The notes beneath the pieces are model-generated. The model was not told the DNA's origin. It saw nothing but the letters and a program-made list of their open reading frames with translations, and searched no databases. Below, piece by piece: positions 24,842 through 33,270 of a stretch of 64,000 nucleotides of DNA (within the stretch, counting starts at the first letter, position 1; each line of letters opens with the position of its first letter). The translations under genes were made by a program, and so were the position numbers. This DNA is from Chryseobacterium candidae (lineage in GTDB: Bacteria > Bacteroidota > Bacteroidia > Flavobacteriales > Weeksellaceae): positions 78,193 to 142,192 of the forward strand of contig NZ_SDLV01000058.1 in assembly GCF_004916905.1 (NCBI RefSeq), read 5' to 3'.

Positions 24842-25132
24842 ATGATTAATGTAATTGTAAGCTATACCGTAAATCCTGAATTTGTTCCTGCAAATAAGGC
24901 AAATATTCAAAAGTTTTTGAATGATTTCAAAAATCTGGATCAGACAACATTTGAATATAAGGTCTATGTAAAGGAAGATGGTGTTACTTTTATACATTAT
25001 TCAAACTACATCAATGAAGAAGTTCAGCATGAGGTTTTGAATGTTCCGTCTTTTAAAGAATTTCAGACATTAAGAGACGAAAGCGGGCTGAACGGTTCCC
25101 ACAAAGTAGAAATTTTACAATCAATACTATAA
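24842..25132 (+). CDS. Small ABM-like (dimeric alpha/beta barrel) protein
   Basis: A 96-residue protein, MINVIVSYTVNPEFVPANKANIQ onwards. The beta-strand, helix, beta-strand pattern with a YKVYVKEDGVTFIHYSNY hairpin looks like the antibiotic biosynthesis monooxygenase or stress-responsive A/B barrel fold. No catalytic motif stands out. It starts 9 bases after the TIR gene and is followed by an inverted repeat before nrdA. It may be an ancestral neighbour of nrdA that was already there when the TIR gene arrived. No function is claimed. Confidence 0.65.
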   Translation: MINVIVSYTVNPEFVPANKANIQKFLNDFKNLDQTTFEYKVYVKEDGVTFIHYSNYINEEVQHEVLNVPSFKEFQTLRDESGLNGSHKVEILQSIL

Positions 25133-25141
25133 AAAAAACAA

Positions 25142-25172
25142 AATTCCGGAGTGATTCTCTCATTCCGGAATT
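25142..25172. repeat. Inverted repeat between the ABM-like gene and nrdA
   Basis: AATTCCGGA and TCCGGAATT, perfect 9-base arms about 13 bases apart. A long A run precedes it on the plus strand, so it would be a T-tailed terminator only on the minus strand, where no gene needs one. On the plus strand it could be an RNA processing or stability stem before nrdA. Confidence 0.55.
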
Positions 25173-25188
25173 CGAAAATATAACATCT

Positions 25189-26847
25189 ATGGAAGAGCAA
25201 AATTCAAATATATGGTGGCTCAATGAAGAGTCTGAGCAAATGCTGAACAGAGGATATCTGTTAAAAGGTGAAACGGTAGACGGAGCTATCGACAGAATTA
25301 CCACTGCCGCTGCAAAAAGGTTATACAAACCTGAACTTCAACCGGCATTCAAAGAAATGATCACAAAAGGATGGATCAGCTTCTCTTCTCCTGTATGGGC
25401 TAATATGGGGACGGAAAGAGGTCTTCCTATCTCATGTTTCAATGTTCACATTCCGGACAGTATTGAAGGGATTACCCACAAAATGGGTGAAGTCATCATG
25501 CAGACCAAAATCGGAGGCGGTACTTCAGGATATTTTGGAGAATTGAGAAACAGAGGAACCGCTGTAACGGATAACGGAAAATCTTCAGGAGCCGTTTCAT
25601 TCATGAAGCTTTTCGATACGGCTATGGATGTTGTTTCTCAGGGAGGAGTAAGAAGAGGTGCCTTTGCTGCTTACTTAGATATTGACCACGGAGATATTGA
25701 AGAATTTTTATCCATTAAAGATATCGGCAGCCCTATCCAGAACCTGTTTACCGGAGTATGTGTACCCGATTACTGGATGCAGGATATGATTGAGGGTGAT
25801 ATGGAAAAACGTAAAGTTTGGGCAAGAGTATTGGAAAGCCGCCAGCAAAAAGGTCTTCCGTATATTTTCTTCACAGACAACGTGAACAGAAATAAACCTC
25901 AGGTTTATAAAGATTTGGGAATGACGGTGAATGCAAGTAACCTTTGTTCTGAGATCATGCTTCCTTCTACTATGGAAGAGTCTTTCATCTGCTGTCTGTC
26001 TTCCATGAATCTTGAGCTGTACGATGAGTGGAAAGATACCGATGCAGTAAAACTGGCAGTCTACTTCCTTGATGCTGTATTATCAGAGTTTATTGACAAA
26101 ACTGAAGGTAACTACTACCTACAGGGAGCAAGAAACTTCGCTATGCGTCACAGAGCACTTGGATTAGGAGTTTTAGGATATCATTCTTATCTGCAGAAAA
26201 ATATGATTCCGTTTGAAAGCTTTGAAGCGACTCAGTTCAACGCAAGAGCATTCAGACATATTAAAGAGCAGGCTGAGCAGGCTTCAAGAGAGCTTGCGAA
26301 CATCTATGGAGAACCGGAAGTATTGAAAGGGTACGGATTAAGAAATACCACTACAATGGCTATTGCTCCTACCACTTCAAGTTCTGCCATCTTAGGACAG
26401 ACTTCTCCTGGAATTGAGCCTTTCTCTTCCAACTATTATAAGGCAGGCCTTGCAAAAGGAAACTTTATGCGTAAAAACAAATACCTGGCGAAACTATTGA
26501 AGGAAAAAGGGTTGGATAACGAAGAAACATGGAGAACAATCATGTTGAACCACGGGTCTGTACAACACCTGAACGAGCTTACTCCTGAAGAAAAGGCAGT
26601 ATTCAAAACGTTCAAAGAAATCTCTCCAATGGAAATTATTTCTCAGGCAGCCCAGAGACAACAGTATATTGACCAGGCACAGTCTCTGAATCTGCAGATT
26701 CCTTCTACAATGCCTGTAAAAGATGTCAACTATCTTTATATTGAGGCCTGGAAAAAAGGAGTAAAAACACTTTATTACCAAAGAAGTTCATCCGTTTCAA
26801 AAGAAATGATGGTTAACTTCGTATCATGTTCAAGCTGTGAGGCATAA
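25189..26847 (+). CDS. nrdA: Ribonucleoside-diphosphate reductase, alpha subunit
   Basis: A 552-residue catalytic subunit. Active-site residues correspond well to Escherichia coli NrdA: Cys83 (ISCFNV) and Cys268/269 as the redox pair region, Asn251/Cys253/Glu255 in SNLCSEI (thiyl radical site), Tyr529-Tyr530 in TLYYQRSSS for radical transfer, and the C-terminal shuttle pair Cys547/Cys550 in VSCSSCEA. The catalytic domain starts almost at residue 1, so the N-terminal ATP-cone that senses overall ATP/dATP is missing. The usual length for cone-bearing NrdA is about 750 or more. Expressed with nrdB and followed by a strong terminator. Confidence 0.95.
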   Translation: MEEQNSNIWWLNEESEQMLNRGYLLKGETVDGAIDRITTAAAKRLYKPELQPAFKEMITKGWISFSSPVWANMGTERGLPISCFNVHIPDSIEGITHKMGEVIMQTKIGGGTSGYFGELRNRGTAVTDNGKSSGAVSFMKLFDTAMDVVSQGGVRRGAFAAYLDIDHGDIEEFLSIKDIGSPIQNLFTGVCVPDYWMQDMIEGDMEKRKVWARVLESRQQKGLPYIFFTDNVNRNKPQVYKDLGMTVNASNLCSEIMLPSTMEESFICCLSSMNLELYDEWKDTDAVKLAVYFLDAVLSEFIDKTEGNYYLQGARNFAMRHRALGLGVLGYHSYLQKNMIPFESFEATQFNARAFRHIKEQAEQASRELANIYGEPEVLKGYGLRNTTTMAIAPTTSSSAILGQTSPGIEPFSSNYYKAGLAKGNFMRKNKYLAKLLKEKGLDNEETWRTIMLNHGSVQHLNELTPEEKAVFKTFKEISPMEIISQAAQRQQYIDQAQSLNLQIPSTMPVKDVNYLYIEAWKKGVKTLYYQRSSSVSKEMMVNFVSCSSCEA

Positions 26848-26877
26848 AAAATCACAAATAATAAACATTTCTATAGT

Positions 26878-26905
26878 AAAACACGCTTTTTAAGCGTGTT
26901 TTTTT
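26878..26905 (+). terminator. Intrinsic terminator of the nrd operon
   Basis: AACACGCTT pairs with AAGCGTGTT and is followed by a run of Ts, 30 bases after the nrdA stop. Confidence 0.88.
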
Positions 26906-26906
26906 A

Positions 26907-27350
26907 TTGCAACAAAAACTTTAACAAATTTTAACATTTTAAGTTAAAAAAAACTATTTCTCTTTAATCATTCATTAATACTGAAAATTTATAACCATCA
27001 CTCCCTAAATAGTGAATCAAGTCCCTGTATTATTGATTTTTCATTATTATTATAAACCATTTTTATATACATTTGTTAAAAATAAATAAAAACAAATGTA
27101 TTTATAATACAAAAACCTCAATAAAAAAGTTAATACAAAATAAAGCTTATATTTTTGTTTAGTTTAATAAAATAGCCGGTTTGGATAATTATAAAACAAC
27201 ATATATTAAAATTAATTAGCTAAAAACACGCTGAATTAAAATACAATACAAAAAAAACACAAAATCTTCATTTAAAACACAAACAAAATTTCAATATTTA
27301 ATATTATTGAAAAACTAACCCAGGTATAAACACAAACAATTATTTCGAAC
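26907..27350. other. Very AT-rich intergenic region with an inverted repeat
   Basis: A 444-base gap before a secreted-protein pair. It holds a perfect 11-base inverted repeat (ATACATTTGTT at 27067-27077, AACAAATGTAT at 27091-27101), each arm containing a TAnnTTTG -7-like element on opposite strands. Another -7-like TATTTTTG lies at 27150-27157. None has a properly spaced TTG. No small ORF or RNA is supported. Confidence 0.45.
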
Positions 27351-27923
27351 ATGAACAAAATTATTACCTTAATGCTTACATTGCTCAGCATTACTTTTTA
27401 TGCACAGGTTGGAATTAACACTACAACTCCTGATCAAAGCACAGTTTTAGACGTTACAAGTACTTCCAAAGGCGTACTTCTGCCAAGAATCAGCAATCTA
27501 TCCGCTGTCACCACTCCGGCAACCGGTCTGATTATCTTTGATACCAATAAAAAATGTATCAGCCAAAATGTAGGAACTCCCGCAACTCCGGATTGGGTAT
27601 GCCTTTCTCCCTATGTCAATAAGTTTTTCTACATGCCAAGTGTAGTTTTTGATACTACAACAATCACAACGGGTCAAACGAAAGATCTGTACACATTGTA
27701 TAAAAATCAGTTTTCAAATATCCCGGCAAATGCAAGAAGTACATCTGCTCCTGCATCGATACCTTTTTTTCCCAATGCAACAGATTTATATTATTATGTG
27801 ACAGGTTATGATACCACTGTTTTTAAAATAAACAGTATCAGCAGTACAGGTGTATTGAATTACGATGTTTTATCCAATGCTACTCCGGCAGCTTTTATTA
27901 ACATCGTATTTGTTGTAAAATAA
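27351..27923 (+). CDS. Secreted protein with GINTTTP motif
   Basis: A 190-residue exported protein. Signal peptide KIITLMLTLLSITFYAQ, cleavage after AQ, then VGINTTTPDQSTVLDVTSTS and KGVLLPRISN, a segment repeated in many Bacteroidota surface proteins of unknown job. The rest is a beta-rich domain ending in FINIVFVVK. There is no T9SS C-terminal domain. It lies 6 bases upstream of a lectin-like secreted protein, so the two are probably one unit. I do not recognise a specific function. Confidence 0.75.
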   Translation: MNKIITLMLTLLSITFYAQVGINTTTPDQSTVLDVTSTSKGVLLPRISNLSAVTTPATGLIIFDTNKKCISQNVGTPATPDWVCLSPYVNKFFYMPSVVFDTTTITTGQTKDLYTLYKNQFSNIPANARSTSAPASIPFFPNATDLYYYVTGYDTTVFKINSISSTGVLNYDVLSNATPAAFINIVFVVK

Positions 27924-27929
27924 GCAGTT

Positions 27930-29498
27930 ATGAAAAAGTATGTTAAAAGGCTATCATTGATGAGCCTGTTTTTTTCGCTGCTTACAAACTTCATGTATGC
28001 ACAGACAGACAGTACAGAAGTAGCAAGTATATATGGATTTTATTCCTATTCGAGCTCGCTTATGAACGCTTCTTCAGCTTCCGAACTTACGATACAGGGA
28101 AATGCATCACATACCTCTACCGGAGTGCAACTTACTCCTGCAAGCTTAGGGCAGTTTGGAGGATTGTTTATCAATGGAAGAACCTTTACCTCGGTTAATG
28201 GTCTTCATGTTGAGTTTGAATATGACATGAAAAACGGAACTCCTTTCACTGGTACTTTTGGAGATGGCTTATCCTTTTTCCTATATGATGGAGCTGTGAC
28301 AAATCCAGTAATCGGAGCACCCGGAGCGGGTCTTGGATATTCTTACAACAGGGCAAAGGACACCTATGCAAGCCAGAGAAAAGCAGGTCTATCATCTGCT
28401 TATCTTGGTATTGCCCTTGATGAATTTGGGAATTTCAAATCAAAGCGTTTTCAGGGTGAATCAAGGGTAAACGGAATCACTGGAGTAACCTGGTCACAAC
28501 CTACAAGCCATGTTACCCTCAGAGGAGCAAGAGGAGCTGCTATCAATACAAACGGATTAGGAGAAGGCTTTACAGGATATCCTGTTCTTATTACGCGTTC
28601 CACTTTAAGTAACTCGGGAACTGTGGGCAGGGAACTGCAAGCAGACAGAAGCTACCTTGCTACATCCAATACTCTTTCTACCGTGTTTGATCTCAGAAAC
28701 AATGCCGGAGAGTTCAGAAAAGTATATCTGGATCTGATTCCCCATTTTACAAGTGCTACCACTACAGACGGATTTGATATAAAAGTAGACATCCAGACGA
28801 CACAAAACGGAACGCCTGTTAATGTCATCAATTATTATCATTATAAGACTTCAGTACCTTATATGGAAAATGCCAATCCTCAGACAACAGATTTCAATAC
28901 TTCAGATATAGAAGGAGCTGCAACTCCTCAGACGCTTAATGCAACCGCACCTGCCTTTCTTAAATTAGGTTTTGCAGCCTCTACAGGAGCTGCATTTCAG
29001 CAACATATTATCCGAAATGTAAAATTAACCCTTCCTTATTCAGCAGTTACCAATGATGATGCAGCTTCAACGTGTAAGTATCAGGCTGTAAATATCCCTG
29101 TTTTCAATAATGATATTGCCTACAAAGGACCAATAAGCATCACAACTCCACCTACCGGAAGTAATGCCAATATTGATTATTCAACATTCAGTTTTGCAAA
29201 GACCAGCGACACGGATCTCACATTGTACCGCAAAAAAGTAACTTCTGCCGGTACCTGGACGTACAACAAGTCTACAGGCATTGTCACATTCACTCCTTCA
29301 AGCGGATTTACAGGAACTGCTACAATGACGTACAGCATAAAAGGAAAAACGGTAAAGGATTCAAGTGGTACAATCATTGAACCTTATGGTGATACAGCCT
29401 ATCGGTCTGTTCCCGCTACAATTACTGTTAATTTAAAAACTACCGGCTGCACCTATCCTGTCATTTCAAATAGAATGGTAACACAGGGGGTAAAATAA
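27930..29498 (+). CDS. Secreted L-type lectin-like domain protein
   Basis: A 522-residue exported protein. Signal peptide with LMSLFFSLLTNFMYAQ. Residues about 60-340 resemble a legume (L-type) lectin-like sandwich: GGLFINGRTF, GLHVEFEYDM, FGDGLSFFLYDG, LGIALDEFGNF. A second part from about 370 (AVTNDDAASTCKYQAVNIPVFNNDI) looks like a bacterial Ig or cadherin-type fold with TGTATMTYSIKG. It might bind carbohydrate at the cell surface or outside. No T9SS sorting domain is seen at the C-terminus, though it ends shortly after a cysteine-containing strand. Paired with the upstream secreted protein. Confidence 0.7.
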   Translation: MKKYVKRLSLMSLFFSLLTNFMYAQTDSTEVASIYGFYSYSSSLMNASSASELTIQGNASHTSTGVQLTPASLGQFGGLFINGRTFTSVNGLHVEFEYDMKNGTPFTGTFGDGLSFFLYDGAVTNPVIGAPGAGLGYSYNRAKDTYASQRKAGLSSAYLGIALDEFGNFKSKRFQGESRVNGITGVTWSQPTSHVTLRGARGAAINTNGLGEGFTGYPVLITRSTLSNSGTVGRELQADRSYLATSNTLSTVFDLRNNAGEFRKVYLDLIPHFTSATTTDGFDIKVDIQTTQNGTPVNVINYYHYKTSVPYMENANPQTTDFNTSDIEGAATPQTLNATAPAFLKLGFAASTGAAFQQHIIRNVKLTLPYSAVTNDDAASTCKYQAVNIPVFNNDIAYKGPISITTPPTGSNANIDYSTFSFAKTSDTDLTLYRKKVTSAGTWTYNKSTGIVTFTPSSGFTGTATMTYSIKGKTVKDSSGTIIEPYGDTAYRSVPATITVNLKTTGCTYPVISNRMVTQGVK

Positions 29499-29504
29499 AT
29501 TATC

Positions 29505-29537
29505 AAAAAGATCTTCAAAATAATGAAGATCTTTTTT
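29505..29537 (+). terminator. Intrinsic terminator after the secreted pair
   Basis: AAAAAGATCTTCA pairs with TGAAGATCTTTTTT over a 6-base loop, 7 bases after the stop. Confidence 0.85.
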
Positions 29538-29540
29538 GTT

Positions 29541-29548
29541 TATATTTG
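29541..29548 (+). promoter_or_regulatory. Possible -7 element for the DUF72 gene
   Basis: TATATTTG matches TAnnTTTG, 31 bases before the ATG at 29579. No spaced TTG. A TTG-start extension of the ORF falls inside this element. Confidence 0.35.
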
Positions 29549-29578
29549 TGTTTATTGTTTAATACCAAAACTACAGAT

Positions 29579-30469
29579 ATGAAATTCGGACAAGTAGAAG
29601 ATCCATCGAAAATAGATTTCACACTACCTAAAGACCATCCCAGAACCAAGGAAATACTGGCTCTTAATAAAAAAGGACTGGAAAACATTTCTATCGGATG
29701 TGCGAAATGGAATAAAACAGATCTTAAAGGATTCTATCCTAAAGGAACTAAGGATGAACTGACCTATTACGCCACTCAGTTTAATTCTATTGAGCTGAAT
29801 GCTACTTTCTATGGAATGCCCACTCCGGATCAGGTGAAAACCTGGAAAGAAAAAACGCCGGAAAATTTTAAATTTTTCCCTAAAATCACCAATACCGTTT
29901 CCCATTTCAGAAGGCTGATTGATGTTACCGATCCTGTAACTCATTTTGCTTCCGCTATTATCAATTTTGATGAGAAACTAGGGATGGCTTTCCTTCAGCT
30001 TCACGATAATTTTAAACCTAAAGATTATGACAGACTGGAAAAGTTTGTAAAAGAATGGCCTAAAGAAGTCCCGTTAGCCATAGAACTCCGGAATACGGAA
30101 TGGTTCACCAATGAGGAAATCCTGAATACAACCTGTGATCTTTTTGAAGCTCATAATATCACCAATATTATTGTAGATACTGCCGGAAGAAGAGATATGC
30201 TTCATATGCGCCTTACCACACCCAATGCATTTATCCGTTATGTAGGAGCCAACGCAGAAAGTGACTACGAAAGACTGGATGACTGGCTGAAACATCTTAC
30301 CCAATGGAAAAAAGAAGGTCTTCAGAATCTTTATTTCTTTGTACACCAGAATATTGAAAAAGCATCTCCTTTATTGTCTGCTTATTTCATCAGGAAAGTG
30401 AATGAGGAATGGAAAACGAATATTCATATTCCGCAGATGGCTACGGAGACTACCGGGACACTTTTTTAA
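29579..30469 (+). CDS. DUF72 domain protein
   Basis: About 296 residues from MKFGQVEDPSKIDFTLP. The DUF72 TIM-barrel signatures are ISIGCAKWNKTDLKGFYP, TYYATQFNSIELNATFYG, FFPKITNTVSHF and LAIELRNTEWF. The family is widespread and linked to YecE-like proteins, with no settled function; a nuclease or sugar-related role has been guessed. The ATG at 29579 is preferred over a TTG at 29546 that overlaps a promoter-like element. It stands alone. Confidence 0.88.
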   Translation: MKFGQVEDPSKIDFTLPKDHPRTKEILALNKKGLENISIGCAKWNKTDLKGFYPKGTKDELTYYATQFNSIELNATFYGMPTPDQVKTWKEKTPENFKFFPKITNTVSHFRRLIDVTDPVTHFASAIINFDEKLGMAFLQLHDNFKPKDYDRLEKFVKEWPKEVPLAIELRNTEWFTNEEILNTTCDLFEAHNITNIIVDTAGRRDMLHMRLTTPNAFIRYVGANAESDYERLDDWLKHLTQWKKEGLQNLYFFVHQNIEKASPLLSAYFIRKVNEEWKTNIHIPQMATETTGTLF

Positions 30470-30599
30470 TGATATAGAGTATAAATAGAATAATTTCGAT
30501 ATATTTTAAAAACAGCCGTTTACTTCCTTTTCATCAAGAAAAATTCGTATATTAGAATATAATGTATTTCACTAAACATTATGCTTTAAAACATAAATC

Positions 30600-30830
30600 A
30601 TGGAAAAGGAAATTTGCACAATCAGTATTGCTACCAACTGGCTTGGTGATGAATATATTTTTTATGAAAATCATACCATAAAAAGAGTGTATGACAACCA
30701 CAGTTTGAATTCCAATAAGAGCGAATGGCTTAAACCCAAAGAAATCAGTAAACAAAATAAGGATAAACTTATTAAAGCCTGTCCTGAAGAATTTAAGGAA
30801 CAGATTATGCAGATTCTGGATTATCCTTAA
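30600..30830 (+). CDS. Small hypothetical protein, 76 residues
   Basis: An acidic-basic cytoplasmic protein, MEKEICTISIATNWLGDEY and so on, ending QIMQILDYP. The first half reads as beta strands (IATNWLGDEYIFYENHTIKRVYD), the second as helix. No motif is recognised. It has its own start, sits 130 bases after DUF72 and ends at a two-way hairpin, so it is likely a real gene. Function unknown. Confidence 0.55.
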   Translation: MEKEICTISIATNWLGDEYIFYENHTIKRVYDNHSLNSNKSEWLKPKEISKQNKDKLIKACPEEFKEQIMQILDYP

Positions 30831-30833
30831 CAG

Positions 30834-30880
30834 AAACAGAAAAGTTAATGAGTATTGAAAACTCATAACCTTTTCTGTTT
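30834..30880. terminator. Two-way terminator between convergent genes
   Basis: AAACAGAAAAG...AATGAGT pairs imperfectly with ACTCATAACCTTTTCTGTTT over an 8-base loop. The plus strand then has a T-rich tract. It overlaps the last codons of the minus-strand gene at 30863. Confidence 0.65.
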
Positions 30881-31468
30881 ATTTTTTCTAAGAAGCAATA
30901 CAAGATTGAGAAATAGAAGCAGAAAATCCAGTGTAATCCAGATTCCCAGTTTTGTATTCTCATAATTATAACCATCTACCTGCTTTTTTGCCGCCTCAGA
31001 AAGTTTCATACTTTGATTGATATAGTTCTGTACTTCTACAATCTGGTCAATATTCTTATTGGGTACAGAATGTTGAGAAAAATATACGAGGTTTTTCTTC
31101 CCAAGATAACCTACTATCCAATATTCATCAGACTTATCCATTTTGAGATATTCTATTCTGTAATACTCCGGACGTATTTTTCCGATATGTTTAGGTTCAA
31201 GAACTGTATTCTGATCTGTTTTATTTACCTTGATTAAATAAAAGTCCAATGCCTGCGGAAGTTTATTAACCACCTGAAGCCCCACAGAATTATCCACAAA
31301 TGCCACAGCGCTTTTCTTGATAAACCAATATGTAAAAACAGAAATTGAAAAAACCACCGTTACAATACGAAACAGTTTTGCCCATCTTGCTATGCTTCCT
31401 GATTTAACCTTAAACAGGACCAATGAAAGGACACAAGCCAGAAATATGATAAAAATAATGAGTGTCAT
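30863..31468 (-). CDS. Hypothetical membrane protein, 201 residues
   Basis: Hydrophobic segments at about residues 2-20 (LIIFIIFLACVLSLVLF), 34-50 (VTVVFSISVFTYWFI) and 178-195 (WITLDFLLLFLNLVLLL) bracket an extracytoplasmic domain of about 125 residues with IRPEYYRIEYLKMDKSDEYWIVGYLGK. The C-terminus is basic. No family is recognised. A TATCTTTG -7 element at 31482-31475 lies only 6 bases before the ATG at 31468, so the mRNA may be leaderless. Confidence 0.65.
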   Translation of the reverse strand: MTLIIFIIFLACVLSLVLFKVKSGSIARWAKLFRIVTVVFSISVFTYWFIKKSAVAFVDNSVGLQVVNKLPQALDFYLIKVNKTDQNTVLEPKHIGKIRPEYYRIEYLKMDKSDEYWIVGYLGKKNLVYFSQHSVPNKNIDQIVEVQNYINQSMKLSEAAKKQVDGYNYENTKLGIWITLDFLLLFLNLVLLLRKNKQKRL

Positions 31469-31599
31469 ATTTTACAAAGATACTTCTTATCTCTATTTTA
31501 TCTATATCTGAGGCCAATTTTTTAATTTTAACCCAACATAAAAAATAGTTTTACCCCTTTATTTCCCTTTGAACTCATAAAGTATATCTGTACATAAAA

Positions 31600-31643
31600 A
31601 ATATCCAAACAAATTATGTCATATACAATATTTGTTCGGATAC
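31600..31643 (-). terminator. Probable terminator of the HD hydrolase operon
   Basis: Minus strand TCCGAACAAAT pairs with ATTTGTTTGGA (one G-U) across a 15-base loop and is followed by TATTTTTTA. It lies about 50 bases after the HD gene. Confidence 0.6.
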
Positions 31644-31693
31644 TTCCTTTTTTGCCAAGCAGAGGCAAAATTAATTCATTCTCATCATATTTT

Positions 31694-32338
31694 CTAGTCT
31701 ACATTCCATTCTTTATAAAACTGGTCGAGGAAATTCAACATATAATGATGTCTTTCTTCGGCCATTTCTTTTCCTTTTTCAGTATTCATCATATCTTTCA
31801 AAAGCAGTAACTTTTCATAGAAATGATTAATAGTGGTTCCATCAGACTTTTTATATTCTTCTTTTGACATTCCCAGTTTGGGTTTTATATCCGGATGATA
31901 CATCAGGTTATTTTTAAAACCTCCAAAATTGAATGTTCTTGCAATTCCAATAGCTCCTATGGCATCAATACGGTCTGCATCCTGTACAATCTGAAGTTCA
32001 ACAGGTGGATTTTCGGGTGCCTGATCTCTGTTTTTAAACGAAATATTTTCAATCACAAACAACACCTTCTGAATGGTTTGTTCAGAAACATTCTGTTCTT
32101 CAAGAAATGCTCTGGATATTTTGGGAGCAATGGTTTCATCACCGTTATGAAATTTAGGATCGGCAATATCGTGAAGAAGTGCAGACAATTCTACTACTTC
32201 TTTGTCACAATCTTCTGTTTCTGCTATCTGAGCGGCCAGTTTCCAGACTCTTTCAATATGGAACCAGTCATGTCCTGCTTCTGCTCCTTCTAATTTTTCT
32301 TTTACAAATGCTACTGTGTTGTCAATCGTACTTTTCAT
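31694..32338 (-). CDS. HD-domain phosphohydrolase
   Basis: A 214-residue protein of the YedJ-like HD family. Metal ligands are visible in HDWFHIERVW (residues 19-28), the HD pair in LSALLHDIADPKF and a downstream VQDADRIDAIGAIGIAR with the last aspartate. Such proteins hydrolyse phosphate esters of nucleotides. The substrate is unknown. Its ATG overlaps the stop of the upstream alpha/beta hydrolase as ATGA (32335-32338), so the pair is co-translated. Confidence 0.88.
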   Translation of the reverse strand: MKSTIDNTVAFVKEKLEGAEAGHDWFHIERVWKLAAQIAETEDCDKEVVELSALLHDIADPKFHNGDETIAPKISRAFLEEQNVSEQTIQKVLFVIENISFKNRDQAPENPPVELQIVQDADRIDAIGAIGIARTFNFGGFKNNLMYHPDIKPKLGMSKEEYKKSDGTTINHFYEKLLLLKDMMNTEKGKEMAEERHHYMLNFLDQFYKEWNVD

Positions 32339-33180
32339 TTATCTATCAGTTCATTTAAAATAATATCCCATAGTTTGCTGTTGTAACTTCTAAAAAAATT
32401 GATATGTCCTATTTCATTCTGATCAGATTCTGAAGCAGCGACCAATCTGTATGTAGGTTTGAGATTTGAATAGGTATTATTTAATAAACTTAATACTCCT
32501 TTTTCTGTAAGCCATATATCATCTTCAGCCCGGATTACAAATACTTTCTGGGTCAGATTTTTAGAAAAGTCATCAATTTTTTCCAACAGCTTATTGGTTG
32601 ATTTCTTGTTTAAAATTAAGGTTCTCCAGTCATATGCGCAATTTTTTGGAAGACTTTCTCCCAGTCCAAACCAATGTGCGGGGAAATATCCTAACAATGA
32701 AGTTGTTAATGGCTGGGCAATTCCAAAGCCTAAATACGCTTCAACTTTTGTTCTCCCTTTAAGGTTTCCTACAAAGGCATTTTGCGTACCCACAAAAACA
32801 AATTCTTCAAAGATTTTGGAATCTGCATTCATTCCCAGAATCAACGCGCCTACAGAATGGCCCAAACAGTACTTTTTATATTCTTTAAATTCTGACTTGA
32901 TATATTGAGTTACCGCTTTATAATCTTTTGAGCCCCAAAGCCTCATAGAGCCATGAAATCCTCTCATATTTTCCGGTTTTGAAAGCCCTATTCCTCTGTA
33001 ATCATAGGTAACAACGGTAAATCCCTTTTCACAGAAGTAGCTGGCAAAAGAAAAGTAGACCTGCTGTTTTACTCCTGTTGCTGAGTTGATCAGGAGTAAT
33101 TTCCCATTATCTTTTTCCGGTTTAAATAAATGGCCAGTCAGCGAGACATGGTCTTCTGTGGTTAATATTAGTTTTTCCAT
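32335..33180 (-). CDS. Alpha/beta hydrolase
   Basis: A 281-residue cytoplasmic alpha/beta hydrolase. Nucleophile elbow GHSVG at 107-111 (Ser109), VVTYDYRGIGLS at 57-68, a late FVIRAEDDIWLT carrying the likely acid and IGHINFF with the catalytic histidine. It resembles predicted alpha/beta hydrolases of the serine aminopeptidase-like group. It is the first gene of a two-gene unit with the HD hydrolase. Substrate unknown. Confidence 0.82.
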   Translation of the reverse strand: MEKLILTTEDHVSLTGHLFKPEKDNGKLLLINSATGVKQQVYFSFASYFCEKGFTVVTYDYRGIGLSKPENMRGFHGSMRLWGSKDYKAVTQYIKSEFKEYKKYCLGHSVGALILGMNADSKIFEEFVFVGTQNAFVGNLKGRTKVEAYLGFGIAQPLTTSLLGYFPAHWFGLGESLPKNCAYDWRTLILNKKSTNKLLEKIDDFSKNLTQKVFVIRAEDDIWLTEKGVLSLLNNTYSNLKPTYRLVAASESDQNEIGHINFFRSYNSKLWDIILNELIDK

Positions 33181-33190
33181 ACTATAAAAA

Positions 33191-33214
33191 GAAAAAATCC
33201 ACTATAAAAGTGGA
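33191..33214 (-). terminator. Terminator after the ribokinase-like gene
   Basis: Minus strand TCCACT pairs with AGTGGA over a 5-base loop and is followed by six Ts. The stem is short. Confidence 0.6.
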
Positions 33215-33270
33215 CATTTTACTTATATTTTTATGTTAAGTTTCAGACTTTTGATATGCCGTAAATAGCT

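Noticed and set aside
31650..31670. TTTTGCC/GGCAAAA hairpin as terminator
   Set aside because: No T tract in the needed direction; the hairpin at 31600-31643 is a better terminator for the HD gene.
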